A stretch of 64,000 bases of DNA from Ashinkailepas kermadecensis (lineage: Eukaryota; Arthropoda; Thecostraca; Neolepadidae): the NCBI GenBank assembly GCA_034440615.1, contig JAOTOM010004749.1:310001-374000 (forward strand), given 5' to 3'. Positions 22,295-33,204 of this stretch are shown piece after piece. Position numbers and translations under genes: made by a program. Numbering within the stretch: the first letter of the stretch is position 1; each line of letters begins with the position of its first letter. Under the pieces are notes generated by a model. The model searched no databases and had not been told where the DNA came from. It saw nothing but the letters and a program-made list of their open reading frames with translations.

Positions 22295-24980
22295 AACGTA
22301 CTGCGCGAAGTCGGTAGGGAAAAATTATGTCAACATACGATAATATGATCCATGACATCGAGATCAGGACCACTTGAAGCCCGTAGTCAAAGATGCTTTT
22401 TAAAAAAGATAGCCGCAATCCAAAGCTGATGGTTTACGAACAACGCAAAATGTAATCCATCACATGCCTTCGGACGACATTCAACAGGAAACTAGTGGAG
22501 CTTTCTGTATAATTTAATAAAACTTCTGGTACAACTTTGCAATGACGTTCAGGTACCGCTTTCTCAACGACCACCATAAGTTTAGTGCAATCTTTATTAA
22601 GTATAGGTGGTTCTGAAGTAAATTAAGGTGGCCCTGAATTTCCACCTGTTCACACTAAAACTCCACGTAGTTGTCTATTGGAACTGGGCGTATCTAGGAT
22701 TTGCTATTCCATGTGTAGGGGAAATATGACAAAATTCAAGGCCATATGAGCCAATGACTGGCACTGGACAAGGCTCGGCAGGAGTGTGACGGGAGACTGG
22801 GGAATGGTGGAATTTCCTGGGTGATGACACTGAATTACGGCGGACTCTCACAAGACATGCTTAATACTACCATTACACATACCCAAGGAGTGGTGGGATG
22901 GAAGCTGCATGGGAGAAAGGGCATGAGACGAACTGAAGAAACAAATGGTGAATTAAGTCGAAGGTACTTAGTGTGGGACAGTAGTCGAATGCACTGTGCG
23001 ATGATCAGATAAATACGCGTGGGTGATGTCACTCAGGATGTACAATTATCATGTCCCCGCGTTTTAACGTTACATCTCAATGTCCTACCCCACAGAAAAG
23101 CTTGTCAGTCTCTCTGCATCACATTACGTTTCCTAAGGCGTTGCAATGATCGTGCACTGTGTCTCTATTGCTAACAATACTTTCTCAGAAATCGTGGATG
23201 AAGAAGCTGCGGGGGAATATGAGTCCAGCGCGCGAAAAGCTTCCAACTGAATGGATTGGCCTCGTCCAGCGTGAATCACCTTGTGAAGTTTTACGACCCT
23301 TGTATCGTGAAATCGTGTGGCTTCTGCAGACAATAACGGAATTATCTGTGAGGTGCACCGTCAATTTGGCTCATGATTCGTGCAATTGGTGTTGCTAAGG
23401 TGCAGTTTTCCTTCACCATGGCAGAGCCGGATGACGTGGGACGTCATAATCGGACCAGTCTGCATGGTCTGCCGGTGGTCGGAGCTGGTGGAACTCGAAC
23501 GGCGCCCTTCCTCTTCCAGTGGTTGTTGAGTGACAGCCACCTGCACAGCCACGGTTGTACAAAATGTAGAGGCGATGCACTGCATTAATAAACAATATTT
23601 ACTTGTGAGCAATTGGGGGCCTGGAGGTGTCCATCGACATTGAACCATCGTCTGCCACGACTTATATGGGCTGCTTCTATGGTGAGTATGGTACTTATAG
23701 GCCATATGCATGCCCAGGCCTGGATCTCGTAAATACTAAGCTGTCAATGATCCTGGAATGCATAGCTTAAAAAAACAATCAGGGGAGTGATCAAGGAATC
23801 TCGCTCGCCTTTCGCTTCGCCACGATCGCCTCGCAGTCAAGGTCGCAAGATCGTGACAAAATTTGAGTACTTTACTTGTCACATTTCGGAATACTCTGTG
23901 CTCGCCACTTTCAGGCGTTTATTGACTTTAAAAAATCTTAGGAAAATTGTGTATTCCACGAACGTGATCCGATGGCGGTGGGGCTCTTGGCTGGCCCAGG
24001 GCCGTGGGGAGAGGGGGGGGGATCACCGTATGTCCCCACCGGATCTGCTCGTCGACCCAAGATCTCTGGACTCAGGAACTACTGCAAATTATATTAATGA
24101 CTACTATGCCGTATAACGACTATATGCTGACCCGACTGAGGTAGCTCTGGTGGATATAGAGGACTTCAGTGATGCCCCCTCCCCCACAAAGAGGAATGAT
24201 TACAAAATACTAATAATTCACACCCATCGGCAGGTTTCTCTACATATCTACATCAAGAGAAATCTTATGTGGACGAAATAGTTTCCAGCAGTGCATGAAC
24301 TGATTCCTGGTGATATATTCATAAATGGTATGCAACTTTATATAATCTTTATATACTAGCTTTATATACCCAATCTGAGTTTTATACTCAGATTGGGGAA
24401 CATTTTCGCAAATTTACTATCGAAACGAGCAGACAACGAATTGCTCAATTCGCCACTTGGAGCAGGACGGCTGTCCAAGCGGCAGTCGCGGCGTGGACAA
24501 ATATAGACCGGCTAGCATAAACTGAAGCAAGAACACTCGTGCGGTTAGCGGGCTTGAGTTTCGTGTAGCAAACGTGAGGTTTAACCCGGCATTTGCCGGG
24601 GGGGAATCTGCCCTCTGCCGAATATTCGCGACAACTTGAAAACACGTTGTGATATTTGGACGACATTTTGCATCGATATCAAATGTTCAATTATACGCCT
24701 TTTGCCAAAGTAAAAATTGCAAGGCTGTGATAGGTCAGGCGTGAGTGACGTCAGAGTGATGCCATGTTTGTCGATTTCAGATAAAAACGCATCGACACAC
24801 ACAAATTGACATGAACACTCTCAGACACTCAGACTGAACACTTGGAGTTCAAAATTTTACACTTGGATTTAAAATTCCAAAGAAATGAACCAAACTATCG
24901 AAAGCGCAAGCACAACGAACGTCTGTGCTAAATTGTAAGCAATTATCCATAAAAACGAGTGAGTCATGGCTTGAAATGCA
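22293..24980. other. No recognisable gene
   Basis: Unique-looking sequence with short overlapping frames on both strands. It contains one clear stem-loop, listed separately, and a CCCGGCA-TT-TGCCGGG palindrome at 24585-24600. Confidence 0.55.
24369..24397. repeat. Perfect 12-bp inverted repeat, 5-nt loop
   Basis: CCCAATCTGAGT (24369-24380), loop TTTAT, then its exact reverse complement (24386-24397), set in an AT-rich stretch. No T-run follows the 3' arm. Confidence 0.85.
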
Positions 24981-27438
24981 CCGCAGTGCATTCCAGGTCG
25001 GAGCGGCGCCCCGGCAGCAGTGGACGACCATTCCACGTCGGAGCGGCGCCCCGGCAGCAGTGGACGACCATTCCACGTCGGAGCGGCGCCCCGGCAGCAG
25101 TGGACGACCATTCCACGTCGGAGCGGCGCCCCGGCAGCAGTGGACGACCATTCCACGTCGGAGCGGCGCCCCGGCAGCAGTGGACGACCATTCCACGTCG
25201 GAGCGGCGCCCCGGCAGCAGTGGACGATCATTTCGCGGTGCGGTGCGGCGCGGCGGTGGCGTCAGTGGTGGTGTTAGTGGTATCAGTGGTGGTGGTGTTG
25301 GTGATATCAGTGGTGGTGGTGTTGGTGGTATCAGTGGTGGTGTTGTTAGTGGTATCAGTGGTGGTGTTGTTAGTGGTATCAGTGGTGGTGGTGTTGGTGG
25401 TATCAGTGGTGGTGGTGTTGGTGGCGTCAGAAGTGGTGGTGGTGTTAGTGGTATCGGTGGCGGTGGGGCTAGTGGTATCGGCGGTGGTGGGGTTAGTGGT
25501 ATCGGCGGAGGTAGTGTTGGTGGTGTCAGTGGTGTCAGTGGTGGTGGAGTCAGTGGTGGTGGTGTTAGTGGTATCGGCGGTGGTGGTGTTAGTGGCGTCA
25601 GAGGTGGCGGTATTAGTGGTATCAGTGGTGGTGGTGTTAGTGGCATCAGAGGTGGTGGTTTTAGTGGTATCAGTGGTGGTGATGTTGGTGGTATCAGTGG
25701 TGGTGGTATTAGTAGTATCAGTGGTGGTGGTGTTATTGGTGTTAGTGGTATCGGTGGTGGTGCTTTCAGTGGTATCAGATGTGGTGATGTTAGTGGTATC
25801 AGAGGTGGTGGGGTTAGTGATATCAGTGGTGGTGTTGCTAGTGGTATCAGTGGTGGTGTTAGTGGCGTGAGTGGCGTCAGTGGTGGTGGTGTTAGTGGTG
25901 TCAGTAATGGTGTTGTTAGTGGCGTCAGTGGTGGCGTTGTTAGTGGCGTCAGTGGTGGTGTTCTTAGTGGCGTCAGTGGTGGTGTTGTTAGTGGCGTCAG
26001 CGGTGGTGTTGTTAGTGGCGTCAGTGGTGGTGTTGTTAGTGGCGTCAGTAATGGTGTTGTTAGTGGCGTCAGTGGTGGTGTTGTTAGTGGCGTTAGTGGT
26101 GGTGTTGTTAGTGGCGTCAGTGGTATCAGTAGTGGTGGTGTTAGTGGCGTCAGTGGTGGTGGTGTTGTTAGTGGCGTCAGTGGTGGTGTTGTTAGTGGCG
26201 TCAGTGGTGGTGGTGTTAGTGGCGTCAGTGGTGGTGTTGTTAGTGGCGTCAGTGGTGGTGTTGTTAGTGGCGTCAGCGGTGGTGTTGTTAGTGACGTCAG
26301 CGGTGGTGTTGTTAGTGGCGTCAGTGGTGGTGTTAGTAGCGTCAGTGGTGGTGTTGTTAGTGGCGTCAGCGGTGGTGTTGTTAGTGGCGTCAGTGGTGGT
26401 GTTGTTAGTGGCATCAGCGGTGGTGTTGTTAGTGGCGTCAGCGATGGTGTTGTTAGTGGCGTCAGCGATGGTGTTGTTAGTGGCGCCAGTGGTGGTGTTG
26501 TTAGTGGCGTCAGTGGTGGTGTTGTTAGTGGCGTCAGTGGCATCAGTGGTGGTGGTATTAGTGGCGTCAGTTGTGGTAGTATCAGTGGTGGTGGTGTTGT
26601 TAGTGGCGTCAGTGGTGGTGTTGTTAGTGGCGTCAGTGGTGGTGTTGTTAGTGGCGTCAGTGGTGGTGTTGTTGGTGGCGTCAGTGGTGGTGTTGTTAGT
26701 GGCGTCAGTGGTGGTGTTGTTAGTGGCGTCAGCGGTGGTGTTGTTAGTGACGTCAGCGGTGGTGTTGTTAGTGGCGTCAGTGGTGGTGTTAGTGGCGTCA
26801 GTGGTGGTGTTGTTAGTGGCGTCAGTGGTGGTGTTGTTAGTGGCGCCAGTGGTGGTGTTGTTAGTGGCGTCAGTGGTGGTGTTGTTAGTGGCGTCAGTGG
26901 TGGTGTTGTTAGTGGTATCAGTGGTGGTGTTGTTAGTGGCGTCAGTGGTGGTGTTGTTAGTGGCGTCAGTGGTGGTGTTGTTAGTGGCGTCAGTGGTGGT
27001 GTTGTTAGTGGTATCAGTGGTGGTGTTGTTAGTGGTGTCAGTGGTGGTGTTGTTAGTGGCGTCAGTGGTGGTGGTGTTAGTGGCGTCAGCGGTGGTGTTG
27101 TTAGTGGCGTCAGCGGTGGCAATGGCGGCTTCAAGGGTCGCTGTGCGGCCTGTGTGGCGGGGCTGGTTGGCTGGCCCGACAACAAGAGTCGCTGTTCTCA
27201 TGTGTGCGGTTTGTGCAAGCGACTCCGACCCAGAGACGCAGCCAAGAGGGGCCCTAAACATACACTTGATCAGGCAAGAATTTTAGTAGTTCTGTTGGTA
27301 GTAACTAACATAATTAGTACCACAAAAACCATACATTTTTGGCGCGTTTCGCGCAAAGAAGTCGTCCCTCAAATCAGTTTTTGGGTCCTCCTCCCCCTCA
27401 GAAAATGCCGGCTGCGCCACTGCTCAGACCGGATGTAA
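24925..27438 (+). CDS. Very long repeat-borne open frame, 837 codons
   Basis: This frame runs through the 40-bp array (three phases of a Ser/Arg/Pro-rich unit), then through the 24-bp array as an eight-residue repeat VVSGVSGG, and ends in a non-repetitive tail with a cysteine pattern (CAAC, then about 14 residues on, CSHVCGLCKRLRPRD). A glycine/serine/valine repeat with a cysteine-rich tail could suit an extracellular structural protein. However, minus-strand frames of 778 and 677 codons cover the same DNA, no signal peptide is visible, and the substitutions between units are not clearly synonymous. I regard a by-product of the repeat as much more likely. Confidence 0.1.
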   Translation: MLNCKQLSIKTSESWLEMHRSAFQVGAAPRQQWTTIPRRSGAPAAVDDHSTSERRPGSSGRPFHVGAAPRQQWTTIPRRSGAPAAVDDHSTSERRPGSSGRSFRGAVRRGGGVSGGVSGISGGGVGDISGGGVGGISGGVVSGISGGVVSGISGGGVGGISGGGVGGVRSGGGVSGIGGGGASGIGGGGVSGIGGGSVGGVSGVSGGGVSGGGVSGIGGGGVSGVRGGGISGISGGGVSGIRGGGFSGISGGDVGGISGGGISSISGGGVIGVSGIGGGAFSGIRCGDVSGIRGGGVSDISGGVASGISGGVSGVSGVSGGGVSGVSNGVVSGVSGGVVSGVSGGVLSGVSGGVVSGVSGGVVSGVSGGVVSGVSNGVVSGVSGGVVSGVSGGVVSGVSGISSGGVSGVSGGGVVSGVSGGVVSGVSGGGVSGVSGGVVSGVSGGVVSGVSGGVVSDVSGGVVSGVSGGVSSVSGGVVSGVSGGVVSGVSGGVVSGISGGVVSGVSDGVVSGVSDGVVSGASGGVVSGVSGGVVSGVSGISGGGISGVSCGSISGGGVVSGVSGGVVSGVSGGVVSGVSGGVVGGVSGGVVSGVSGGVVSGVSGGVVSDVSGGVVSGVSGGVSGVSGGVVSGVSGGVVSGASGGVVSGVSGGVVSGVSGGVVSGISGGVVSGVSGGVVSGVSGGVVSGVSGGVVSGISGGVVSGVSGGVVSGVSGGGVSGVSGGVVSGVSGGNGGFKGRCAACVAGLVGWPDNKSRCSHVCGLCKRLRPRDAAKRGPKHTLDQARILVVLLVVTNIISTTKTIHFWRVSRKEVVPQISFWVLLPLRKCRLRHCSDRM
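24981..25228. repeat. 40-bp GC-rich minisatellite, six copies
   Basis: Exact 40-bp periodicity (TGGACGACCATTCCACGTCG followed by GAGCGGCGCCCCGGCAGCAG). The first unit is slightly divergent and the last ends in TGGACGATCATTT. It adjoins the 24-bp array directly. Confidence 0.97.
25250..27122. repeat. 24-bp GTT/GGT-rich minisatellite, about 78 copies
   Basis: The core unit is GTTGTTAGTGGC followed by GTCAGTGGTGGT. The left third (25250-25900) is more diverged, with units mostly 21-27 bp long. The rest is regular. A higher-order step is visible: the rare GTGACGTCAGC variant occurs at 26291 and 26747, 456 bp (19 units) apart, in matching unit order. All lengths are multiples of three and stop-free, so several long frames stay open on both strands. 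Confidence 0.97.
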
Positions 27439-28390
27439 GTGTCTGATACGTGATGTCTTCTGTGAGCTGTGTCACACATTTTTGTTGTTTGCTATTTGCA
27501 CGCATTGTATGTTCGGTACAGACATGATGTGCAATGATATGTATTTGCATGTATATCCAGAATAAAGGAATATATTGGTATTACTATCACTGCCGTTTAT
27601 TTTACAAGATCGCATGTCCCAGAGCTGTTGAATGCTGTTTTGTCAATTCGGTTCACTAGTTTCAGAGCTTTGCATTTTTGATAAGGTTGGCCTGATGTGA
27701 CCTTGACCTTCCTGTCCTTCCCTTCACCCTATCAGGTGACATCTGCCAAGCCGTAAGCATAGCAGACGCCTGTAGCACATCTGAATAACACATACCAATT
27801 GGATAGTCTGGTCCTTCACTACAAACCGCCATAGCGCATCCATCCGCTTATTCACCACCAAGTTAATCCATTTGACCTTGACCTTGCATGGCTTTTGAAC
27901 ATAAAATGGCGTTTGTCCACGTGCCTGATGCTCGAAGTATTGCTAAGCAATCACATTTCATGTTTACATGGTTCAAAGAGGAGAAACTAAATTTCCGATA
28001 TTTCAGCTCTCATCTGAGCGACAACACTTGACCGTGACTCGCGACCTAGTGCGGCACACCTGACATCGGGTACCTCAACATGCGACATGCTTAATCAGTG
28101 CGCAATGATTTCACGCCATGAAATAAGCTTGAACCCAATACGCCGCCGAGAGAGTCACATATCGCAATATCTCACATTATAAATATTTGACCTTGACCTG
28201 TGTCCTAGATACGGACCTAAGGCGTACTTTCTTAGATGATATGCGATCGACCTGTACTGCGCTATTGATTTCCGTTTGAATGTTGAAGAAAAAAATCGGC
28301 CCAGTAATTGTTGAGACAAGCAGGAGGAAATATTTAATATCCTCTGTGCGGCTGAGAAACCGGGTCAATGCCGGATTAAGTGAAATATTT
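27330..28390 (+). mobile_element. Dispersed repeat family F1, copy B (unexpanded)
   Basis: Counterpart of 5468-7290. It starts with GCGCGTTTCGCGC and a GCTGCGCCACTG motif and shares all landmarks listed for copy A. It ends GGTCAATGCCGGATTAAGTG. Only one equivalent of the 48-bp unit is present (about 27440-27475). The reverse complement of its left end (CAGTGGCGCAGCC followed by a G-rich run) resembles the sequence at 63513-63545, hinting at a third, distant relative. Confidence 0.75.
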
Positions 28391-28489
28391 ATACGCTAAG
28401 CGCCGCAGGACATGCCACCAGTATTCGGGAACCGAGCATCCTGCAGTACCTAATCATAGCTTACCAACTTTCCCTTTTTCCCTTTTTTT

Positions 28490-28862
28490 AAATACATTTA
28501 ATCAGAGTTCTTGCTGGGGTGGCTTTATGAATCAGGGTCCTGTTGCTAAGCAGACCTCGTTGCGTGAACTCTGGCCCCACCACCCGATCCATGAATTCCA
28601 GTTCAACCGCAGAATTTTGCTCGAAAGTACAACGTGCCGTCAATGCACCGACACGGCCGCCCGGTATAGCTCGTCCCCGGCCTTATCGGGCCAGCTGTCA
28701 ACTGACCCTCCCAGCCGGGTGCTAAATGCGAGCGCGCGAAGCGACTCGAACCCTGTCTTGCCAGGACGGGGGAGACGAGTGCAGGCCGGTGCTCTAACCA
28801 ACTGTCTAACCAGCTACCGGCTACCCGGCTGTCGGCTACCCGGCTACCCATTGCTTGGCGAA
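28490..28862 (-). mobile_element. SINE with tRNA-like head (family SINE-T), copy 1
   Basis: The minus strand reads: box-A-like TAGACAGTTGG (28808-28798), box B GGTTCGAGTC (28752-28743), then a body of about 230 bp that matches 44636-44985 nearly base for base in blocks such as CGGCCGTGTCGGTGCATTGA and CAACTGGAATTCAT-like segments, ending in an A-rich tail (the T-run at about 28486). The 5' side carries extra short repeats of CGGGTAGCCGG (28812-28852). No protein is encoded; movement would need a partner LINE. Confidence 0.85.
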
Positions 28863-28869
28863 CATTAGG

Positions 28870-29467
28870 TAAACCGTAGCAAACCATAGCATGGGATGAA
28901 CAAAAATTGAGTACCTGGACTTATGAGCAATGATAAATCCGCGACATAGCATCAATGCAGCTTATCAATGTTATCATTGATGTGAAGCTAATTCCCCAGG
29001 GTTCTTTCAGTTTTTAAGAAGTCACATGTTGCAACGTTCCAAGACAACAACAAAAACGTTTTTAACTCTTATTGAAATGGTACCTTCACACGTCATCATG
29101 TTCATATAACGCACCATGTTGCGCATCTCGCTCACTTAGGCTTTTGCGGCGCGCTGCAGCCCAGATGCTGGTGTCGTAGCCTTGGTACGGCATAAGATGT
29201 GATTTTCAGACTCAGATATGTGCCCATGAACCATCGTGACCGCTAATTTCGCGAGTTTCCATCCTCAAGTATCACTGACATACTGCGCAAGAAAATCGAC
29301 AACAAGGCCATGTGTGGTATATTCGTAACCCAGATTTGATTACCATCTAAAATCGAACAAAATTAAAGCTTGATGGGATATTCCACATGGTTGAGGTTAG
29401 GTAACACATTATTGTAAACACTACTCTTCTCTGATATGCTGATTTAAGTGCTTCTTCTCCATCTTTA
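28870..29467. other. No recognisable feature
   Basis: Ordinary sequence between the SINE and an AT microsatellite. Confidence 0.5.
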
Positions 29468-29662
<195 letters not shown>

Positions 29663-30530
29663 AATGCATACATTAGCATATGGGTATTATTGCAGTAATT
29701 CGCTTTGACCATGCATTCCGATGACATTCTTTGTAGCCAAGGCCTTGATAGAATCAGGTAGAGCCAGTAGCTATATGTAAATATAATACGGGCGACATAT
29801 GACGCAAACATAAGACGCCACAATATGTAGAACTAAAAAGTCACCTAATCCACAGCCTTACCTAGCTCAAAAGCTAAGTTGACATGTTTTTATCTCGAAA
29901 ACTAGAAAAGGTGTTGAACAGAAATAAAAATAAAAATTCGAAGATTTTGGATCAAACCGCAAGTCCTGAAGATCGGAGCCGATTTACAAAGATCTTCTGA
30001 GGTTTTCCAGGTTGTGGAAAAGCTGATGGAGCCATTCGTCAAGCCACTCATCACAGAATGCTGCAGCTGCTCTCTCACATTGTGACACGGATCAATTATA
30101 TGCACCAGTATATGCCATGACGCCGAATTGATTAATTAGCGCACACAAATTCTCCAGGTGAACTGGTCGAGCCACGGTCCCAGTGACCCATTGGTACCCA
30201 GCCAGTGTGCTAACCTCAGACGAGAGGCGGCAGACACAGTTCCAAAAGTCTAGAGAAAGTTCAGCCTGCTACCCACCATTTTGTGTAGGGTAAAATGGCA
30301 ACGTCTATGCATCACTTAGCACTCTACTCTACTCTGCCCTCACCCTATATTTAACTCATTGGATTTTGACTTTTCCGTGTGTAGGGTCGGGTCAATCGAG
30401 GTGATCATCTTCATTCTTGGGATGGAACACGGAAAACGGTTGAGGGAGTCCAATTTTCGAGTGAAGATTTTGTTTCATGCAATGCCAGTGTTAAACTTCC
30501 ATGAAGCGGCTGGCATGGCCGAAAGCGGCA
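29663..30530. other. No recognisable gene
   Basis: Unique-looking sequence. The plus-strand frame from 30359 runs into the 18-bp array and shows no known motif. Confidence 0.5.
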
Positions 30531-30694
30531 TGTCATGTGTGACCCTCCTGTCATGTGTGACCCTCCTGTCATGTGTGACCCTCCTGTCATGTGTGACACT
30601 CCTGTCATGTATGACCCTCCTGTCATGTATGACCCTCCTGTCATGCATGGCCCTCCTGTCATGTGTGACCCTCCTGTCATGTGTGACCCTCCTG
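30531..30694. repeat. 18-bp minisatellite, about nine copies
   Basis: Unit TGTCATGTGTGACCCTCC, with a few single-base variants (TATGACC, CATGGCC, TGACACT). Confidence 0.96.
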
Positions 30695-30805
30695 CTCATA
30701 GGTATATGTGTGACATATGCACTGATCTGGCTATGATAGGTTCTTATGGATGCTTTGGTAATGCCACTCTGGCCTACATTTATAGCTCAGATCTACAGCG
30801 ATGGC

Positions 30806-31893
30806 GCGGGACACACGGTGGTGCGGGACACACGGGACACACTGGTGGTGCGGGACACACGGGACACACGGTGGTACGGGACACGCGGTGGTGCGGGACA
30901 CACGGGACACACGGGACACACTGGTGGTGCGGGACACGCGGTGGTGCGGGACACACGGGACACACGGTGGTGCGGGATACACGGTGGTGCGGGATACACG
31001 GTGGTGCGGGACACGCGGTGGTGCGGGACACACGGGACACACGGGACACACGGTGGTGCGGGACATACGAGACACACGGGACACACGGGACACACGGGAC
31101 ACACGGGACACACGAGACACACGGGACACACGGGACACACGGGACACACGGGACACACGGGACACGCGGTGGTGCGGGACACACGAGACACACGGGACAC
31201 ACGGGACACACGGGACACACGGGACACACGGACACACGGGACACACGGGACACACGGGACACACGAGACACACGGGACACACGGGACACACGGGACACAC
31301 GGGACACACGGGACACACGGGACACGCGGTGGTGCGGGACACACGAGACACACGGGACACACGGGACACACGGGACACACGGGACACACGGGACACACGG
31401 GACACACGGGACACACGGGACACACGGGACACACGGGACACACGGGACACACGGGACACACGAGACACACGTGACACACGGGACACACGGGACACACGGG
31501 ACACACGGGACACACGGGACACACGAGACACACGGGACACACGGGACACACGGGACACACGGGACACACGAGACACACGGGACACACGGGACACACGGTG
31601 GTGCGGGACACACGGTGGTGCGGGACACACGAGACACACGAGACACACGGGACACACGGGACACACGGGACACACGGGACACACGAGACACACGGGACAC
31701 ACAGGACACACGGTGGTGCGGGACACACGGTGGTGCGGGACATACGAGACACACGGGACACACGGGACACACGGGACACACGAGACACACGGGACACACG
31801 AGACACACGGGACACACGGGACACACGAGACACACGGGACACACGGGACACACGGGACACACGGGACACGCGGTGGTGCGTGACACGCGGTGG
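30806..31893. repeat. 9-bp minisatellite GGGACACAC with a 15-bp variant
   Basis: Over 1 kb of GGGACACAC, with periodic insertion of the GGTGGTGCGGGACAC variant and scattered CGAGACACA units. The unit has no stop in any of its six readings (Gly-Thr-His, Gly-His-Thr, Asp-Thr-Arg, Val-Cys-Pro, Cys-Val-Pro, Val-Ser-Arg), so frames of 240-510 codons appear on both strands. None is credible as a gene. Confidence 0.97.
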
Positions 31894-31994
31894 CCGCAAG
31901 TCGCACGGTGTCGACGTGCATTCAAACAACGGCATCCGGCTGTACGGTCACATATCACATCAACGTCCGACTCTCCGGAGAAACGACCGCTGCC

Positions 31995-32913
31995 GAAGCG
32001 ACCGGCTACACCGAGGCGACCGGCTACACCGAGGCGACCGGCTACGCTGAAGCGACCGGCTACACCGAAGTGACCGGCTACACCGAGGCGACTGACTACA
32101 CGGAAGTGATCGGCTACACCGAGGCGACCGGCTGCACCGAAGTGATCGGCTACACCAAGGCGACTGGCTACACCGAGGTGATCGGCTAAACTGAAGCGAC
32201 CGGCTACACCGAAGTGACCCGGCTACACCGAGGCGACTGACTACACGGAGGTGACCGGCTGCACCGAGGCGACCGGCTACACCGAAGCGACCGGCTACAC
32301 CGAGGCGACCGGCTACATCGAAGCGACCGGCTACACGGGACCGACCGGCTACACGGGACCGACCGACTACACGGGACCGACCGGCTACACGGGACCGACC
32401 GGCTACACGGGACCGACCGGCTACACGAGACCGACCGGCTACACGGGACCGACCGACTACACGGGACCGACCGGCTACACGGGACCGACCGGCTACACGG
32501 GACCGACCGGCTACACGGGACCGACCGACTACACGGGACCGACCGACTACACGGGACCGACCGGCTACACCGGACCGACCGGCTACACGGGACCGACCGG
32601 CTACACGGGACCGACCGACTACACGGGACCGACCGGCTACACGGGACCGACCGGCTACACCGGACCGACCGGCTACACGGGACCGACCGGCTACACGGGA
32701 CCGACCGACTACACGGGACCGACCGGCTACACGGGACCGACCGGCTACACGGGACCGACCGGCTACACGGGACCGACCGACTACACGGGACCGACCGGCT
32801 ACACGGGACCGACCGGCTACACGGGACCGACCGGCTACACGGGACCGACCGGCTACACGGGACCGACCGGCTACACGGGACCGACCGGCTACACGGGACC
32901 GACCGGCTACACC
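31995..32913. repeat. 18-bp minisatellite, about 51 copies in two subfamilies
   Basis: Left subfamily (31995 to about 32330): GGCTACACCGAGGCGACC and variants. Right subfamily (to 32913): GGCTACACGGGACCGACC, much more uniform, with a GACTACACG variant recurring at intervals. The junction is sharp, suggesting that the right part expanded later from one mutated unit. Confidence 0.97.
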
Positions 32914-33204
32914 GCAGCGGGCCCGATCGGAGCGACGATTACAGTGCGTGGCAGCGCTATAGCCGACCAAGTCGGCTGGCAATGCTCTCGGGAAACGGCT
33001 GTAGATCCGTCGGTTACGACTCTCGTAATCGGGCAAACAGCGGCCAGAGGAGGAGCACGCCACCGGGTTGTAGTGACACTAGCCCTTTTCACGACGGCCA
33101 ATAAGCACCGGGATGCAATGCCGATGACTTCGTCTAGTATGAAGGGCATATCATTGAAATATATGTACTTTATCTGTATATATGGAATGTTCAAGAAGTT
33201 TTAA
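32251..33204 (+). CDS. Repeat-borne frame with collagen-like Gly-X-Thr triplets
   Basis: The 317-codon frame reads the 18-bp array as about 32 repeats of the hexapeptide GYTGPT, with GP(T)DYT variants, giving roughly 64 consecutive Gly-X-Thr triplets. A non-repetitive tail of about 95 residues ends [15 protein letters not shown]. Gly-X-Y triplets can form collagen-like helices, and GPT triplets are known in some bacterial surface collagens. There is no signal peptide, no visible exon border and no similarity in the tail. The minus strand is equally open (RVAGRS repeats). The pattern most likely reflects the DNA repeat alone. Confidence 0.12.
   Translation: MTGCTEATGYTEATGYTEATGYIEATGYTGPTGYTGPTDYTGPTGYTGPTGYTGPTGYTRPTGYTGPTDYTGPTGYTGPTGYTGPTGYTGPTDYTGPTDYTGPTGYTGPTGYTGPTGYTGPTDYTGPTGYTGPTGYTGPTGYTGPTGYTGPTDYTGPTGYTGPTGYTGPTGYTGPTDYTGPTGYTGPTGYTGPTGYTGPTGYTGPTGYTGPTGYTGPTGYTAAGPIGATITVRGSAIADQVGWQCSRETAVDPSVTTLVIGQTAARGGARHRVVVTLALFTTANKHRDAMPMTSSSMKGISLKYMYFICIYGMFKKF

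Noticed and set aside
24849..27185. 778-codon Pro/Thr/Leu-rich minus-strand protein
   Set aside because: It is the antisense reading of a stop-free 24-bp repeat. Other frames are just as open, and nothing marks a start or domain.
30535..32073. 512-codon His/Thr/Gly-rich protein
   Set aside because: A direct result of the 9-bp and 18-bp repeats. All six frames are open over the first array.
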